NCBI RefSeq assembly: GCF_008831285.2
Contig: NC_045148.1
Coordinates: 6,515,001-6,579,000, forward strand
DNA length: 64,000 bases
Reading direction: 5' to 3'
Source: Nymphaea colorata
Lineage: Eukaryota > Streptophyta > Magnoliopsida > Nymphaeales > Nymphaeaceae
The notes under the pieces were generated by a model. That model made no database searches and was not told the origin of the DNA. It saw only the letters and a program-made list of their open reading frames with translations. Each line of letters opens with the position of its first letter. The first letter of the stretch is position 1. The translations under genes were made by a program, and so were the position numbers. This document shows, in pieces, positions 48,301 through 59,538 of the stretch.

Positions 48301-48549
48301 AAAAGCCAAGCCAAATCAAATTATTTACCATCAACAGCAGAACGTTTGGGAACCTTCCCTTCTTTCATGAACGTACTAGCCGATGCATGGAGATTCTTCT
48401 TCATCATGTAATCCAGGATATAAGCATCAAGGCTGAAACCATCCAAACGAAATCACAACAAGAGAAAAAGCAACGTGAAGAAACCACAGAAAAAAAAGCG
48501 AGGAGGTCGGGCATCGAATTTACATCTTGCTCATGTCTGTGCCAGCCAT
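31178..48549 (-). CDS. LUH: LEUNIG_HOMOLOG-like transcriptional corepressor (LUFS + WD40)
   Basis: Eighteen coding exons, minus strand: 48549-48524, 48432-48329, 44279-44170, 44073-43811, 43673-43598, 43505-43397, 42200-42151, 42058-41932, 41849-41740, 41008-40970, 40813-40604, 40261-40132, 40061-39952, 39876-39727, 38763-38608, 32581-32465, 32390-32187, 31321-31178. Phases agree at every junction, giving about 744 aa. The N-terminal LUFS/LisH region reads [17 protein letters not shown] and [19 protein letters not shown]; a short middle follows with NRKRK-like [11 protein letters not shown]. The WD40 part has [76 protein letters not shown] and ends [17 protein letters not shown] proteins act with SEUSS adaptors as nuclear corepressors in flower, embryo and seed-coat development. 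LUH is favoured over LUG by the wording and length; the Q-rich middle is short. Intron 8 boundaries are least certain. Confidence 0.93.
31617..31720. repeat. (CA)n-(TA)n compound microsatellite in the last LUH intron
   Basis: A GCGCGCACACACACAC start, about 36 TA units and a CATACACATAC end, inside intron 17 (32186-31322). Confidence 0.95.
33168..34007 (-). pseudogene. Copia RT C-terminus and RNase H in LUH intron 15
   Basis: Two minus-strand frames: 34007-33669 ([42 protein letters not shown]) and 33626-33168 ([51 protein letters not shown]). These are the end of copia RT and the RNase H, broken by a stop near 33667. Same orientation as the host gene. The RT beginning is next to it but inverted. 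Confidence 0.92.
34008..34412 (+). pseudogene. Copia RT N-terminus, inverted relative to its own 3' half
   Basis: On the plus strand: [40 protein letters not shown], then (new frame) [21 protein letters not shown] and [12 protein letters not shown]. This is the part of RT that should precede the minus-strand fragment at 33168-34007, but it lies head to head with it. It ends at the primer-binding site of the adjacent LTR. Confidence 0.9.
34413..34908 (-). repeat. Copia 5' LTR with primer-binding site
   Basis: On the minus strand the LTR starts TGTTAGAATGTATG (34908) and ends ...CCTGATTTACA (34425), 484 bp. It is directly followed by TGGTATCAGAGC (34424-34413), an exact initiator-methionine-tRNA primer-binding site. 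A matching second LTR was not found to the left, so the element is truncated. Confidence 0.85.
34956..35831. mobile_element. Outer hAT-type MITE (327 bp plus a nested element)
   Basis: Ends CAGTGTTGTACATATCG and, reverse-complemented on the right, CAATGTTGTAAAAAGTG, with subterminal GTATCGTA/TACGATAC words throughout. Flanks ATGGCAGC (34948-34955) and ATTGCAGC (35832-35839) are an 8-bp target duplication with one mismatch. A second element (35120-35660) is inserted near its middle. Located in LUH intron 15. Confidence 0.85.
35120..35660. mobile_element. Inner hAT-type MITE nested in the outer one
   Basis: Perfect 8-bp target duplication GTTACGAT (35112-35119 and 35661-35668), a sequence of the outer MITE. 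Terminal inverted repeat CTCTGTCATATGGGTAC on the left and CTATGTCACATAGGTAC for the reverse-complemented right end. The left part contains a GTACTCCTCC...GGAGTACCC hairpin and (GTACGG)n repeats; the right part has CCGTACCCGTACCC. It is the same family as 46109-46764 and relatives at about 43040-43242 and 54030-54065. Confidence 0.9.
35840..38607. other. Remainder of LUH intron 15
   Basis: AT-rich intron DNA with no recognised coding relic. A CTCTATTTAAGGGAGATTAGG stretch near 36710 resembles the promoter region of an LTR but has no visible boundaries. Confidence 0.4.
42288..42332. repeat. (TA)n microsatellite in LUH intron 6
   Basis: About 21 alternating AT/TA units in the intron between exons 6 and 7. 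Confidence 0.95.
43040..43242 (-). mobile_element. Decayed member of the GTACGG hAT MITE family in LUH intron 6
   Basis: Read on the minus strand it starts CTATGTAACATGGGTACG (43242), then GGAGTACCCATACCGG and, near 43070, TTGACCGAGTCC. The same order is found in the left half of the element at 35120. The opposite end is not recognisable. No target duplication seen. Confidence 0.65.
44786..45950 (+). pseudogene. Ty3/gypsy integrase relic in LUH intron 2
   Basis: A plus-strand frame from 44848 gives [18 protein letters not shown] then [14 protein letters not shown], matching the integrase catalytic core end (SAYHPQTDGQTE in the family). The catalytic glutamate is replaced by lysine. STINHSTG and SPFEIVNG follow after stops, then a C-terminal stretch near 45620 ([12 protein letters not shown]) resembling the NVADL chromovirus-type tail. 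Antisense to LUH and dead. Confidence 0.85.
45928..47430 (+). repeat. Probable gypsy LTR relic, interrupted by a MITE
   Basis: A purine tract (ACTTGGGGACATTGATACAAG, about 45915) after the integrase tail suggests the LTR edge. A CTATTTAAGGAG box near 46070 and CT-rich leader sequence near 47150-47210 could be its promoter and R/U5, split by the MITE at 46109-46764. The right edge is not defined. Confidence 0.4.
46109..46764. mobile_element. Second well-preserved GTACGG-family hAT MITE, LUH intron 2
   Basis: Perfect 8-bp target duplication GGTACAGG (46101-46108 and 46765-46772). Terminal inverted repeat CTCTGTCACATGGGTAC and CTATGTCACATAGGTAC (two mismatches). It shares the GGAGGAGTACCCGTA hairpin, (GTACGG)n runs and the GGTCAAAGTTGAC region with 35120-35660. 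About 656 bp, no transposase. Confidence 0.9.
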
Positions 48550-51029
48550 GTTGTCCACAACCACCAACACCTCGTTAAGCCCCTGCAGAAGCCCAGAGTT
48601 GCTTCGAAGCCCAATCCACAAGAACGCATGCCCAGAACGCAAGACCAAGAAAAAGGGCAAGAGAACCTCCCGAATGGAGCGGATTCTAGCACCAGAGAGA
48701 AGGAAAACGTTCAATAATGAAACAAACAGATACCAACCGGAAGAAAAATCGTCCTTAATACGAGGTGATAGTCTGCGGAAGCAGAAAGCAAATGAGAACA
48801 CAAACAGGGTGAAAGAGAAGGCCGAGTTTCGAAGGGAATACGCAAGGATGGAGAAGAACGTCTGCCTCGCCTGAGCTAACTCTCAGCATGCAAGAGCGCG
48901 AAGGGAACCGCCTTAAAACAGAGCAGCAGGAGACGGGGGCCCAAAGGCGCAACTGAAAGTCTGGCGAGCGAAGAAAACGTATATAATATTATTTTTTGAA
49001 ATGTCACATACTGCTTCCTATTGTGGATTTAATATTCCCTTACTCTCGACTGTATGGTACCTATTAGTAGAAATTTTACTGTTTTTACCCTTACAATCGC
49101 TAAGTTGGGGTTGGCACTTGTGCCATTAGCCCTTACATTTCATTGTATCTCGAAGGAAAATTGAAAATCAACTTCTTCAATTTTTTTTTTTCAAAAAATT
49201 TCAAAAGATTGTTGGTGAACGTAAATTATACAAGATATGGACCTGATTCTAATAGTTAACACAAAAGTAAATATGAAAATCATTGAACTCTTTTCTTGCA
49301 CTTTTCATATGATGATTACAGGATCAGCTTGTCAAGAAGCGTTACATAAAGAATTTACCTAAAGAATACATTTTCCTTGCTGATGTTTGTGGGTGCCAAA
49401 CATTTCTCAATTTTTTTTCAAATGCACATAGATCATTTTGTTCAATAAATACTTTTTTCGTATAAACGTTTCTAGTTGTCAAGAATGACAAAGAACCATG
49501 GTCCACAATGCCCTATAATTTTTTGGACAAATCATGCCTGCTTTTATGATTAAATCACTCAATCCAAATTATATTCCTAAAAACTATTATAATATTAACG
49601 TAATATGCAGTCTCATAGACGGTAGATATCATTGACGCTAATGAACATTTTATTAGGTTTAGAAATCAGGTTCCATGTCCCCCAACCAACAGTTCCCAAA
49701 TATAGACTTAGCGGTTTTAACAGCACTAGGACTTACATGAAGCACATATCATTAGCATCGTACTATCTAGCCATACTAGTTGTTGAATTATTGTTGAATT
49801 GTCTTCTGGAATGTATTTTTGAATTAAAAGATGCAGATGTGATCCTCATAGCTTGCTTTGCTGATCAAGACAGTACTCCAATTGGGTCACATGTTGGTTC
49901 AGCATATACCTTCACAAAAGAAATAGAGAAGAGAAGGATTTCTCCAAATTCATCTGTAACTTATGCGCAAAGGCAAATCCATCCTTCAAATGTATTGCTT
50001 GATGGTGGCTGATATTTGCACTTTCGAGATAAATCAATTATGTTTTTCTATTTCATTGTGGTTAACAGCTCAGTAGAACTGCCTGAGCAGAATCTTTCCA
50101 AAAGTGTATTCTGCAAACTACTATCAGCTTCTCAAGGGGGTGAAAAAAATAATCTCACGTTCGAGTATACTAATTCAGGGACACATGAGCTAAAAAAATT
50201 CAAAGTTGCGCATGCTTTTCTTATCACTAAGTTGGCGACCTTTTGTAAATTTCCTTAAAAAAGTATTTCTCTGCCATGCTATTTCATCGTTTCCTCTTTA
50301 AAACCTGTTCCTTCCCGTTGAAAGACAGTACTATTTACCTAAGTTTAACCCTATGAGCTCGCTTAGTGGGGAAGAATAAGGATGGACTAATCGAAGCCTG
50401 AGGGAAAAGAAAAAATAGATGCGAACTTCAAAGATAAGCAACCCATTTGAATGTTTTTCTCTACTAAAAAAAAAAAAAAAACTTTGTGGATTTCATCAAC
50501 AGCTATAGTCGGCATCAAAGGATTCAACAATCTAGAATAACTTTAAGAGGCTTTTGCTGGTAGTAAGCAGCGGTTTTTCTCATTGTTTTTGTAAAAGCCA
50601 TCTTTAGAAATGAATGGATCAGATTTGGTAAGATCTTAATTTGAAGGTATTACAACATCTAACCAATTTTGGGGACGGATTTCAAGTTTGTAGTCCGTTT
50701 TGCATGTTATCTAATTGACATCCTTCTTGTTATGCAGTCACACCATTGTTACAGGGAAATTCACTTCGTTTTGTAAAGTATTTTCCTCATGCTTCACATC
50801 ATTCCTTTGAATTGCATCAACTATGCTAGAACGGTATGTTTCAAAGCATTCCTCTCTGTGTTATATCCATTTTATTTGCTTGCAGCTATAATCCTCTATG
50901 CCCCGAACCCCAGGTTGGTATCATGGTTGGAGAGTTGTTTGCCAGCTACGGAAGCTCTGGATGAAGGAAAGATCAACGACCATTGCCCGGAGAAGAGCTG
51001 AGAATTCTTGCTTGCATGCCCTCAAGGTC
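48550..51029. other. LUH upstream region and intergenic DNA
   Basis: The first few hundred bases must contain the LUH 5' UTR and promoter (minus strand). The rest holds short open frames (49632-50012, 50016-50258, 50789-51001) that I cannot assign. The last shows fragments of an exon-like reading but no known motif. Confidence 0.45.
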
Positions 51030-51369
51030 TAGGCTGCCGTAGAGAATCAAAGAAAAGAGAAAACAAGATTTTAACGTGGTTCAGTCATTCATACCTACAT
51101 CCACGACAGGAAAACTGCACACCTCGAGTTGTTTTTCATTACTGTGTGTAAAGGAAAATACAACTACACATAACAAAAAGCAAGAGGGTTCTGTTGAGAA
51201 TCGCTCAAGACGATGGTTTCTACAAGGCAATACAATTAACCAAAGAACATTAAAGGAAAGCGGTAACAAGGCAATAGGTCAGCTTCCAATCTGAGAGCTC
51301 TCCTACGATACACACAATCGTACGGGATTAATGTGCGGGAGTTAAATACTGTAACTCCATTCTTCAACA
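51030..51369 (-). repeat. Probable 3' LTR of a minus-strand copia element
   Basis: On the minus strand a polypurine tract (TTGAGGGGGA, about 51380-51371) is followed by TGTTGAAGAATGG (from 51369), a typical copia LTR start. The far end near 51030 is an estimate. Confidence 0.6.
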
Positions 51370-53600
51370 TTCCCCCTCAAGTGGGGTTTAGATGTAAACA
51401 CATCCCTACTTGCTAAGGAGTTTATGATGTAATTATTGACTTAGGCCCTTAGTAAATCCACATGCTAATTGATCTGAGCTATGGGTGTAAGGAGTAGATA
51501 TTTCAGCTTTCCGCACTTTTTCTCGAATATAGTAACAATCAATCTCTATTTATTTGGTTCTTTGGTGAAGTACTAAATTTGCTGCAATATATATGGCAAC
51601 CTAGTTATCACAATGTAAAGGTATAAGATGCTAAACTAGTAAACCAAACTCTAATATAAGGGTTCTGATCCAAGTTAAGCTCACTAGTTGCAATTGTCAT
51701 GGCACGATATTCTGTTTTGACACTTGATATGGCCACTACAGTCCTTGTCTTGCTTTTCCAAGACACCATATTTCTTCATACAAACACACAATAGCCAGTT
51801 GTAGATATTCTATCAGAATTGCTTGCCCTTGGCATTAGTGAATCCTTGAATTTGATGATGTTCATTCCTTTTATACCATCCGCCCTATCCTGGTGCCTTT
51901 GTTAGGTATTGTAGAATACAATTGATGATTTTTCAATGATGCTTTATATAAGAGCGTGCATACATTGGCTAGTAATGTTGACTACATAGATTATATCTAG
52001 TACAATAATAGTTAGATATATGAGCTTTCCTACTAGTCATTAGTAGCCTTCTTTGTTGATGACTAGATCGTCCTAAGTGGCATCAGTTTTTTGACCGACT
52101 TCAATTGGTGTTTCTGCTGGTTTGCATCCAATTTTTCATGCACTTTTAAGCAAATCCAAGTATATTTTCATTGAGATAGTATTAGACCCATCTTTGATTT
52201 TGTGATTTCAATACCCAAAAAAGTAGTGGGGCTTTCCTAAATCCTTTATGTCAAAGGTTTATGGATTAATTCTTTGGTTTCCAAGATTCATGTCAATCCC
52301 CTGTCAATATAATATTATCCACATATACTAACACGACAATGAACTTGTTATTTTTTTGTTTAACAAATAAGGAGTTATTTGTGTTGCTTCTCATAAACTC
52401 TTGTTGTCCCAAAAGAATTGCTCAAATGATAGTGCCATGCTATTGGAAATTGATTCAACCTATAAATAGCCTTGCGAAACTTGCACACCCTATTTGCTTC
52501 TTCAGAATGTCGGGAAGGTTCATATAGACTTATTCTTCTAGATCCCTTTGAAGGAAGCCATTTTTAACATCTAGTTGATGTAGGGAGCAATTATGGTTAC
52601 ATGATATAGATAGCATCACCCTGACTATATTCATCTGCGACAGGTGCAATGGTCTCCTTATAATCTAAGCCTTCTGCTTGCCTGTACACCTTTGCTACAA
52701 GTCTGGCCTTGTATATTTCAATAATTCCATCATTTCTGTGTTTTATTTTGAATACCCATCGGCACCCAACAACCTTTCTTCCTGAAGGTGGTATGACAAC
52801 TTCCCAAGTTTTGTTTTTACGCAAGGCATTGAGTTCCTCTTTCATGGCTTTTACCCATACTGTGTTTTTCTTGGCAACTTCATATGTCCCTCTTTCATGG
52901 CTTTTACCCATACTGTTGTTTTTCTTGGCAACTTCATATGTCGTTGGTTCCGTGTGACCAGAGACTTTAGATATATATGCTCTATGCTTGCAACCGATTT
53001 TCTTGTATCCAACATAGTGTTCTATAGGATGGTTTATAGATGCAAAGGTGACATAATTTAATAATCGAGCAGGAGGTCATGTTTGACGTTTCGATCTTGT
53101 TACTATATGATAAACGTCACCTTCCTATCAACATTGGTAGTGGTTGAGTGTCGATCTGATTATCTATATTTGCAATCTCAATATCAACCCCTTCCAATGC
53201 TTCTGGCAAACTATGATTGTCTCTTATAATGGTAAACTCACTATATGGGTCCATCATTGGCAATATTGTCTCTCTATGACAGCAAGCCTTATCAAAGACA
53301 ATTGATGTAGGGGTAGACTCCCCCCTTGAAAATGACTTTCTTGTATTGAACGACAGAAATAAGGTGTATTTTCTTCAAATACAACATCTTTGGATATTAT
53401 GAGTCACATTTCTTTCACACTATAGCATCTATATCCTTTCTGAGAAATAAAATATCCTATGAAAACACATTTAAGAGCTCAACTACTAAGTTTATCCATA
53501 TTTGCTCTTTTATAGATATGAAAGCGACACATCCAAAAAGTTTAAATGTGATTTAAATTAAGCTTACGCACTTTTAGAATCTCAAGTGAAGTATGGTTCA
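51370..53600 (-). pseudogene. Degenerate Ty1/copia pol (integrase end, RT, RNase H)
   Basis: From right to left on the minus strand: an integrase end near 53560-53330 (KLFGCVAFIYK, ALKCVFIGYFISQKGYRCY, EENTPYFCRS), RT start at 52911-52597 ([41 protein letters not shown]), and an RNase H piece near 51770-51660 (VSWKSKTRTVVAISSVKTE then YRAM). It has many stops and frame changes. The order and the downstream polypurine tract and LTR show one element in minus orientation. Confidence 0.85.
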
Positions 53601-53918
53601 GAAGAATTTTAATAGGTAGTCTCATTGCAAGCTTATTTGATATATAGATTATTCTGTTTCATTTTTTTTTCAACAATCATGATCTTTAATTTATTTGGAA
53701 GTCCATCAGTGGTATTAGGGTGATTTTCTGTTTGACAATTTTTTTTTCATATTTTCTCATGTAAGTTTAACCTATTGAATTACATTTTATATGGTATCTA
53801 ACCTTATGATTGAGAAAATGCTGTATAGACACACTTCGCCTTTTCTTTTATTTATCTGCATAAATCATTTTTGAAAATATCTTTGAAGTCTATTTGTATT
53901 CTCTATCCTAATATCATT

Positions 53919-53923
<5 letters not shown>

Positions 53924-53982
<59 letters not shown>
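53924..53982. repeat. (TA)n microsatellite
   Basis: About 29 alternating units between the two members of the direct repeat pair. Confidence 0.95.
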
Positions 53983-53985
<3 letters not shown>

Positions 53986-54029
53986 CTTGCAACCCTCGAC
54001 TATGGTTTTTTGGGATGTGCCGCACCCGC

Positions 54030-54065
54030 ATCGGTGGCCGCACTACACACCCATGTGACATAGGG
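54030..54065. mobile_element. Terminal relic of the GTACGG hAT MITE family
   Basis: Ends ...CACCCATGTGACATAGGG like the right terminus of the elements at 35660 and 46764. Only the last few dozen bases are recognisable. Confidence 0.4.
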
Positions 54066-54659
54066 TGCTATTTAGTTTTTTTTGTACTTATTTCAAATTT
54101 GATAATAAGTTCGTTTTGGTAATTTTCTGTTTTTATGGCTATTTATAGAGGCATATCTCCTAAAAATCTATTATGTCCTTTAATGTTGTCATTTGATGAG
54201 TAGTTCGTGTAATCAATTTAATTAGTTTCTTTACAGTAACTTGTTTTATTTCGTACCTTCTATTGTTTAGATGTTTGGATTGTTGCTCATATAATTTATG
54301 GCTTTTTTGAGTAATCTCATTGCAAGCTTATTTGCTGTTTTATTTTCCCTATTTTATCTCTTTCAATAGTCATGATCTTTCTTTTCTTGCCAAGTCCGTC
54401 AGTGGTATTGAGGGGATTTTTTGTTTGAGAATTTTTTTCTTTGCTCATGTAAGTTTAACCTGTTGAATTACTTTGTGTATAATATTTTGTACTCCATGCA
54501 TTTTTGTCTTGGTTGCACGTTAACCACATGATTGGATGGTGATTGGAAGAATGGTGTATGGGAAAACTTTGCCTTTTCTTTTGTTTATATGTGTAATGCA
54601 TTTTTAAGACAATCTTTGTTTCTTGGGATCTCATGCTTCTACCTCCGCACTGTCATAGC

Positions 54660-54745
54660 TAAACCTGGGCATCGGGTCGGCTCGGCCCGATAAGGAGCCG
54701 GGCTTGGGCCAGGCCCGAGCCCAACTGATTAAATTAAAACAAAAC
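54660..54745 (+). mobile_element. Terminal fragment of the GGGCCGG hAT MITE family
   Basis: TAAACCTGGGCATCGGGTC matches the terminus of the 796-bp MITE in TIR copy 2 (TAAGCCTGGGCACCGGGCC). GGCTCGGCCCG and GGGCCAGGCCCGAGCCC words follow, then AT-rich DNA. No second end or 8-bp duplication found, so it is probably truncated. Confidence 0.6.
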
Positions 54746-55483
54746 AAGTTTGATTATCCACCTCTTGTTGTTGACGCAGAAAACAAGTTTTACACTTCTT
54801 AAGACCGAAATACCTGTCAATGGAAATGAGGGAGAGAGAAAAAAAAAAGAAAAAGGAAAATTTTTGTCTCTTAAAAAAGTAAATCATTTGATATGCATAA
54901 AATTAGAAAAAAAATAAGGCGAATATGAATTCAATTTATCTAGAAATCAAGTGTAGACGTACACGCAACCTCATGTCTCTTTATCTAGAGTCCGCTGATT
55001 GAATTCATTTTTTTAAATTTTTATTTGGTAATAAACTTTACCCAATTTCACACTTGATTGAGGATGTCTTAGCGGGTTAAATACTTTATGGAAATTACTT
55101 TAAGAGGCATTTGATAGCCTTGAATTTTGATTTTGGAATTAAAATCATAGAAACACATTCCACCTCAAACTAGAATTAAAATGAAAATTCTGGTTCCAGT
55201 TTTTTTTTTTTTTATGTTTGATAGTTGGGAATTTTGATTCTAAAAAGTGTTTGACAAATAAAATGGGAGAACTGATGAATTAAAACCATTGTTACATGTA
55301 ATCATAATTCGTAATTTTGATTCACCTTATAATTTCCAAATCAAAGTTCTATAAATCCTAATTTAAAAAAAAATAAAAATTTTTATTCTAGAATTCTATA
55401 ATTGAATAAGAAGCACCACGAAGTTTCGTTTTCCCAACCATACTTCCGCGCTAACAAATTTCAATTAGCCACAGCTTTGACAC
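54746..55483. other. AT-rich intergenic DNA before eIF3b
   Basis: No gene recognised. Around 55100-55400 the sequence alternates TTTTGATTC/GAATTAAAATC words on both strands, possibly an old palindromic repeat. Confidence 0.45.
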
Positions 55484-55618
55484 TATAAAATGGTACATGA
55501 CAATTCCAGTGTAAAAACCCCGAAGGCGATTAAGCAACCTTCTACGAGTGTAGTAGTGTTCGCTCACACCTGTTCGCTCTCACCTGGACGTCCAATTAAA
55601 TCCCTAACCCTAGGGCCC
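55484..55618 (+). promoter_or_regulatory. Promoter elements of eIF3b: TATA box, telo-box-like and GGGCCC motifs
   Basis: TATAAAA at 55484-55490 lies about 205 bp before the ATG. TAACCCTAGGGCCC (55605-55618) combines a telo-box-like AACCCTA and a GGGCCC core, motifs enriched upstream of plant translation-machinery genes. If transcription starts about 30 bp after the TATA box, the second motif pair lies in the 5' UTR, a usual place for the telo-box. Confidence 0.5.
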
Positions 55619-55692
55619 CTGGGAGAAAACGAAGAAGTAGAAAGCAGAGAAGAGGGGGGAGAGGAAGAACGTGAAAGACGAACCAGTGAATC

Positions 55693-58600
55693 ATGGCGAC
55701 GGACGTGCTATCAAATGGTCCGCATAGTCTCGGCGGCCCTATGGAGCCTACTGCTGCTACGCCCCACCTGGTGATCGACCCCTCTCAAATTGACGTCTCG
55801 AGGGTCGACCTCGATTCCATCCAGCTTCCTCCCGGCGAGAACTTCGGCATCATAAGGTAACAAGTTTACCCCTTCTAATTCCAACTGGTAGTAACGATTT
55901 GCGAATGTTTACTATGCTGACGGAATCCGAAACCGACGGGGGAGTGTCCCTTGCCGGAAAGTCTACTTTGGAGTACTGCTTGATAGGCGGGAATCAGGTT
56001 GAAGGGTTCCTACAAACCGGAGGCCTGCTAATATGCGGCTTTGTGGCCAGTCAAAGAGAGTTCTTTCCGGAGAAGGAAATAAAAACCTAATCTGGTTGGT
56101 ACCTCTTATAAGGTTTCTGTTTTATTGATGAAACTTTATTCATTTCGATTTGTTTTGATAGCGATGATGAGGATGTGATCGAGAGTGAGAACCTAGACTT
56201 CGATTCTGGGTTCGAGAACGTCATTGTAGTCGATAATCTTCCTGTTGTCGGCCTCGACAAGTTTGAGAAGCTAGAGGGTGTCATCCGTAAAATTTTTGGG
56301 CAGATCGGAACCATCAAGGAGAAGGGTCTCTGGATGCCTTTGAATCAGGATACCCAGAAGACTCATGGATACTGCTTCATCGAGTTCAGTAGCAAGCAGG
56401 TGTGTTCACTTTCTTTTCGTTTGATCAAACTCGAAAATTTTCCTGATAGAGTTAGTTCTTTGTACTGCTTAGAACTTTGTTTGGATAAAGAGAGTTAAAG
56501 GTGTTAGAATTGAAGATACAGTAATCTCACTTGTGCTAGGCTAGTGCACTTTGTTCTTATTCAAATCCATAATGCATATTTTTAATTCTGTACATTGGAA
56601 GCTAGGGAGAAGTAGCTTTTGAATTAATCTCTAAGAATTCACCTTGCTCTGTCGAGATTTCTTTCAGGTGTAGTGTTTGAGTGTTATTCATGAAATCTTT
56701 GTTTATCTTGAATGAGCACATTCTGTTCCATCTACAAACGAGGGGTTAGTTTATGAGATTTGTTAATTATTTTTTATTGAATTTGGTGAAATTTTGTAGA
56801 ATCATTTGTTCACTTTTGTTTCTGTATGATATATTTTGTGGGCACATAGTTTGGTTTAAAACCCGATGAGCTAGGAAAAATTCTAGTAGTAGCTATGGCT
56901 CATGTTAAAAATATTGCTCTTGGAAGTATCTCTGCAAGTGACTCTATCGAGACTCCTCCTCCCCGCCCCCCCGCCCGCCCCCCCCCCCACTCTATGGAGA
57001 CTCCCCCTCCCTTTTTTCCTTTTCTAGGATGCTTTGTCCAAAAAATTGACACAAGCAGCAGCATAATTACAGGAACCTGAATTTTTGGTTATTATGAATT
57101 TTGGAATTTTGTATGTATCACCATAATCTTGCGCTGCCACTTCATACAATGATAATGTTGTGCTAATTTGAATCCTTCTTGCCAAAACATTGCACTATTA
57201 TCAAAACCGAGAGAATGTGTATACTCTATACTTATGCCTGATGGTTCTATGTTTTAGTGGGTTCGGTATGATTTTACTTTTATCTCTCTCCTTCACTTGG
57301 ACATCAGTACAATTTTTCGTAGTTCCTATCACAGGTCCATAGGCTCTGTTGCACAAATCAGACAAGGAATAAAGACGAGTATGCATGATTAGTGTTGAAG
57401 TAAATGAGAATTGATTGACTTGCTTAAAGGATTTTTAAAAATGTTAGTGAAGATGATTGCAGATGGTTGCATTTGTATTCACACTTTTCTTTTGGAGAAG
57501 GGGATGGGGGGAGTGGTGAACGTTCGTGGAGAATAACTCCACATACCTATGCCACATGGATATGCCTAGAAGGGCACAACACTTGTGTTGACATGTCTGG
57601 ACACAAGTGCAGGTGCAAGAAGTGGCTCAGACATAGTGTACTCGTATTTTGCATTTTTTGGGATCTATTTTGGTATTTTTGTTTAGCAATTTATATGATT
57701 TATAATGGAAAGAGAAAGAATGGTGTCAACTAGCTTAATCCACAAATGCCATGTCACATGCCAGTGGGGGAATGTCCAATGTGGGCATGGGGACATCCCT
57801 GAGATGCCCTCGTTTTTTTGGTTAAAGTTTAAAAAGATCCTTCAGTTGTCGGCAGCTGTGGTAGGATAATACAAAATAGATGCTGCTAGGTCATGCTTTG
57901 GGCGCGTGCCCTCTGTTCTTATGACAATAGAAGCAAGGGTTTCTTTCGGGGGTTAGAGAATTGGATCTCCTTGGACAATTAAAATCTATACAAATCAAAA
58001 CAATTAAGGAACAATTGAAAACGTTTGAAACATCGAATTGCCTCCATTTAACACAAAAGTTCATTTTGACGTGAAGGTAAAACAATAAAATGCGGCATTA
58101 ATTTTAAAAATTAACAACAAAACTATTTTTCAATAAAGAATCTATTATTTAATTAATTAAAATGCATGATAGCACTCACATTTGACGTTCCCATTAGACA
58201 ATATTAACACAATTAGAAGGTTGAACAAGCAAATTTAATAAAAAATAATTAATATTTAAAGGTGATAATATTATGTTGCATAAAAAGATTATTAAATTTA
58301 CAATTTAAAGGTTAGTGCTTCACTATGTTTTGGAGCGTATGAAATCTTCTATTTTCCTAATTTCCATCTAACAAAATCTCTACTTCTAGTTTCTAGAATC
58401 TAAAGCCTATTATAACCTATAATTTCTAATCTATTTTCTTCCTTATGAAATAAGGAAAATAAATACTCGGTTCATAATCACAACTTCCATTTAACATTGG
58501 CTGTCATAAAACTGTTATCTGATATAATTTTAATAAACAAGAAAAAGGTATTAGGATATCTGACATTCACAAATATTTCCTTTTTTTTTTCAAAAACTTT

Positions 58601-58791
58601 TAGAAAGGAAAATGAGAAGAAGGAAAATCATGATATTTGAGAAAAATGCTGAAATGAGAATGTCGCATTTTTGCACTATTTTCAGAAAAAATATTTTTAA
58701 TATAATTACATTTTTTGAGGTTTCTTTTAGTATGTTAATAATATTTGAATTTTTATCAATGTTTTCTTAAGAGAATTAGTAGAAAAATCAA

Positions 58792-58831
<40 letters not shown>

Positions 58832-59493
58832 TTATTTATTTTCTTGTTTGTTTTAAAATTTTTTAAGTTGTTGAATTTTTCCTGCTAACGTCCAATTTCC
58901 ATGTTAAACTGACAAAAATTTTGTCGATAAAAAATCAATAATGATATTTGTCAAAATGACACACACACACACACACACACACAAATATATATTCGTAATT
59001 GTCAAAAGCGTCTCTAGTTGGTCCCTAGTTAGCTGACTCGTCCCTGCCTCCTAGTTGGCTGGACCTGTTTGTGGAACTAGTGGACTAGGCAACTACTGGT
59101 CATTGTGATGGCCCTTCCTAAAAAAAAGCGGTCCTTCTAAAATATCAAATATGATTTTTGTTTTTATATATGATTTTGTATTTTATATTTCTAGAAAATC
59201 TAAACAATTATCTGTTTTCTATATATGTGTGTGAGTGTGTCTTCATATATATTACAATTCTGTATGTTTTCTGTCCTGTATACTCTTTCTCTAAAATGTG
59301 AATATCTGTTTATTGTATATATATTTTCTGTGCTCTAAAATGTGAAGCACTAAGTTTGTGTATAAAAAATTATTTTTTTCAATTGACTTGGTCCAGCTCA
59401 ACCTACTAGAATTTTTACTTTTTACAGTCTTGACAGACCTGAGTCCAACTTTTGATTTTGACAACTAGTGTATGTACATATGCATGTATGCGG

Positions 59494-59538
<45 letters not shown>

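Larger units (their letters stand above)
53628..54625 (+). repeat. Diverged direct repeat pair (53628-53885 and 54307-54625)
   Basis: Both copies carry, in order, TCTCATTGCAAGCTTATTTG, ATCATGATCTTT/GTCATGATCTTT, CAGTGGTATT, CTCATGTAAGTTTAACCT, TTGAATTAC and GCCTTTTCTTTT. They are about 680 bp apart, with a (TA)n tract and a MITE relic between them. They could be old LTRs of a small element or a local duplication. Confidence 0.7.

Noticed and set aside
49632..50258. Two adjacent open frames as a possible two-exon gene
   Set aside because: No recognisable motif, poor splice signals and no family resemblance; left as unassigned intergenic DNA.
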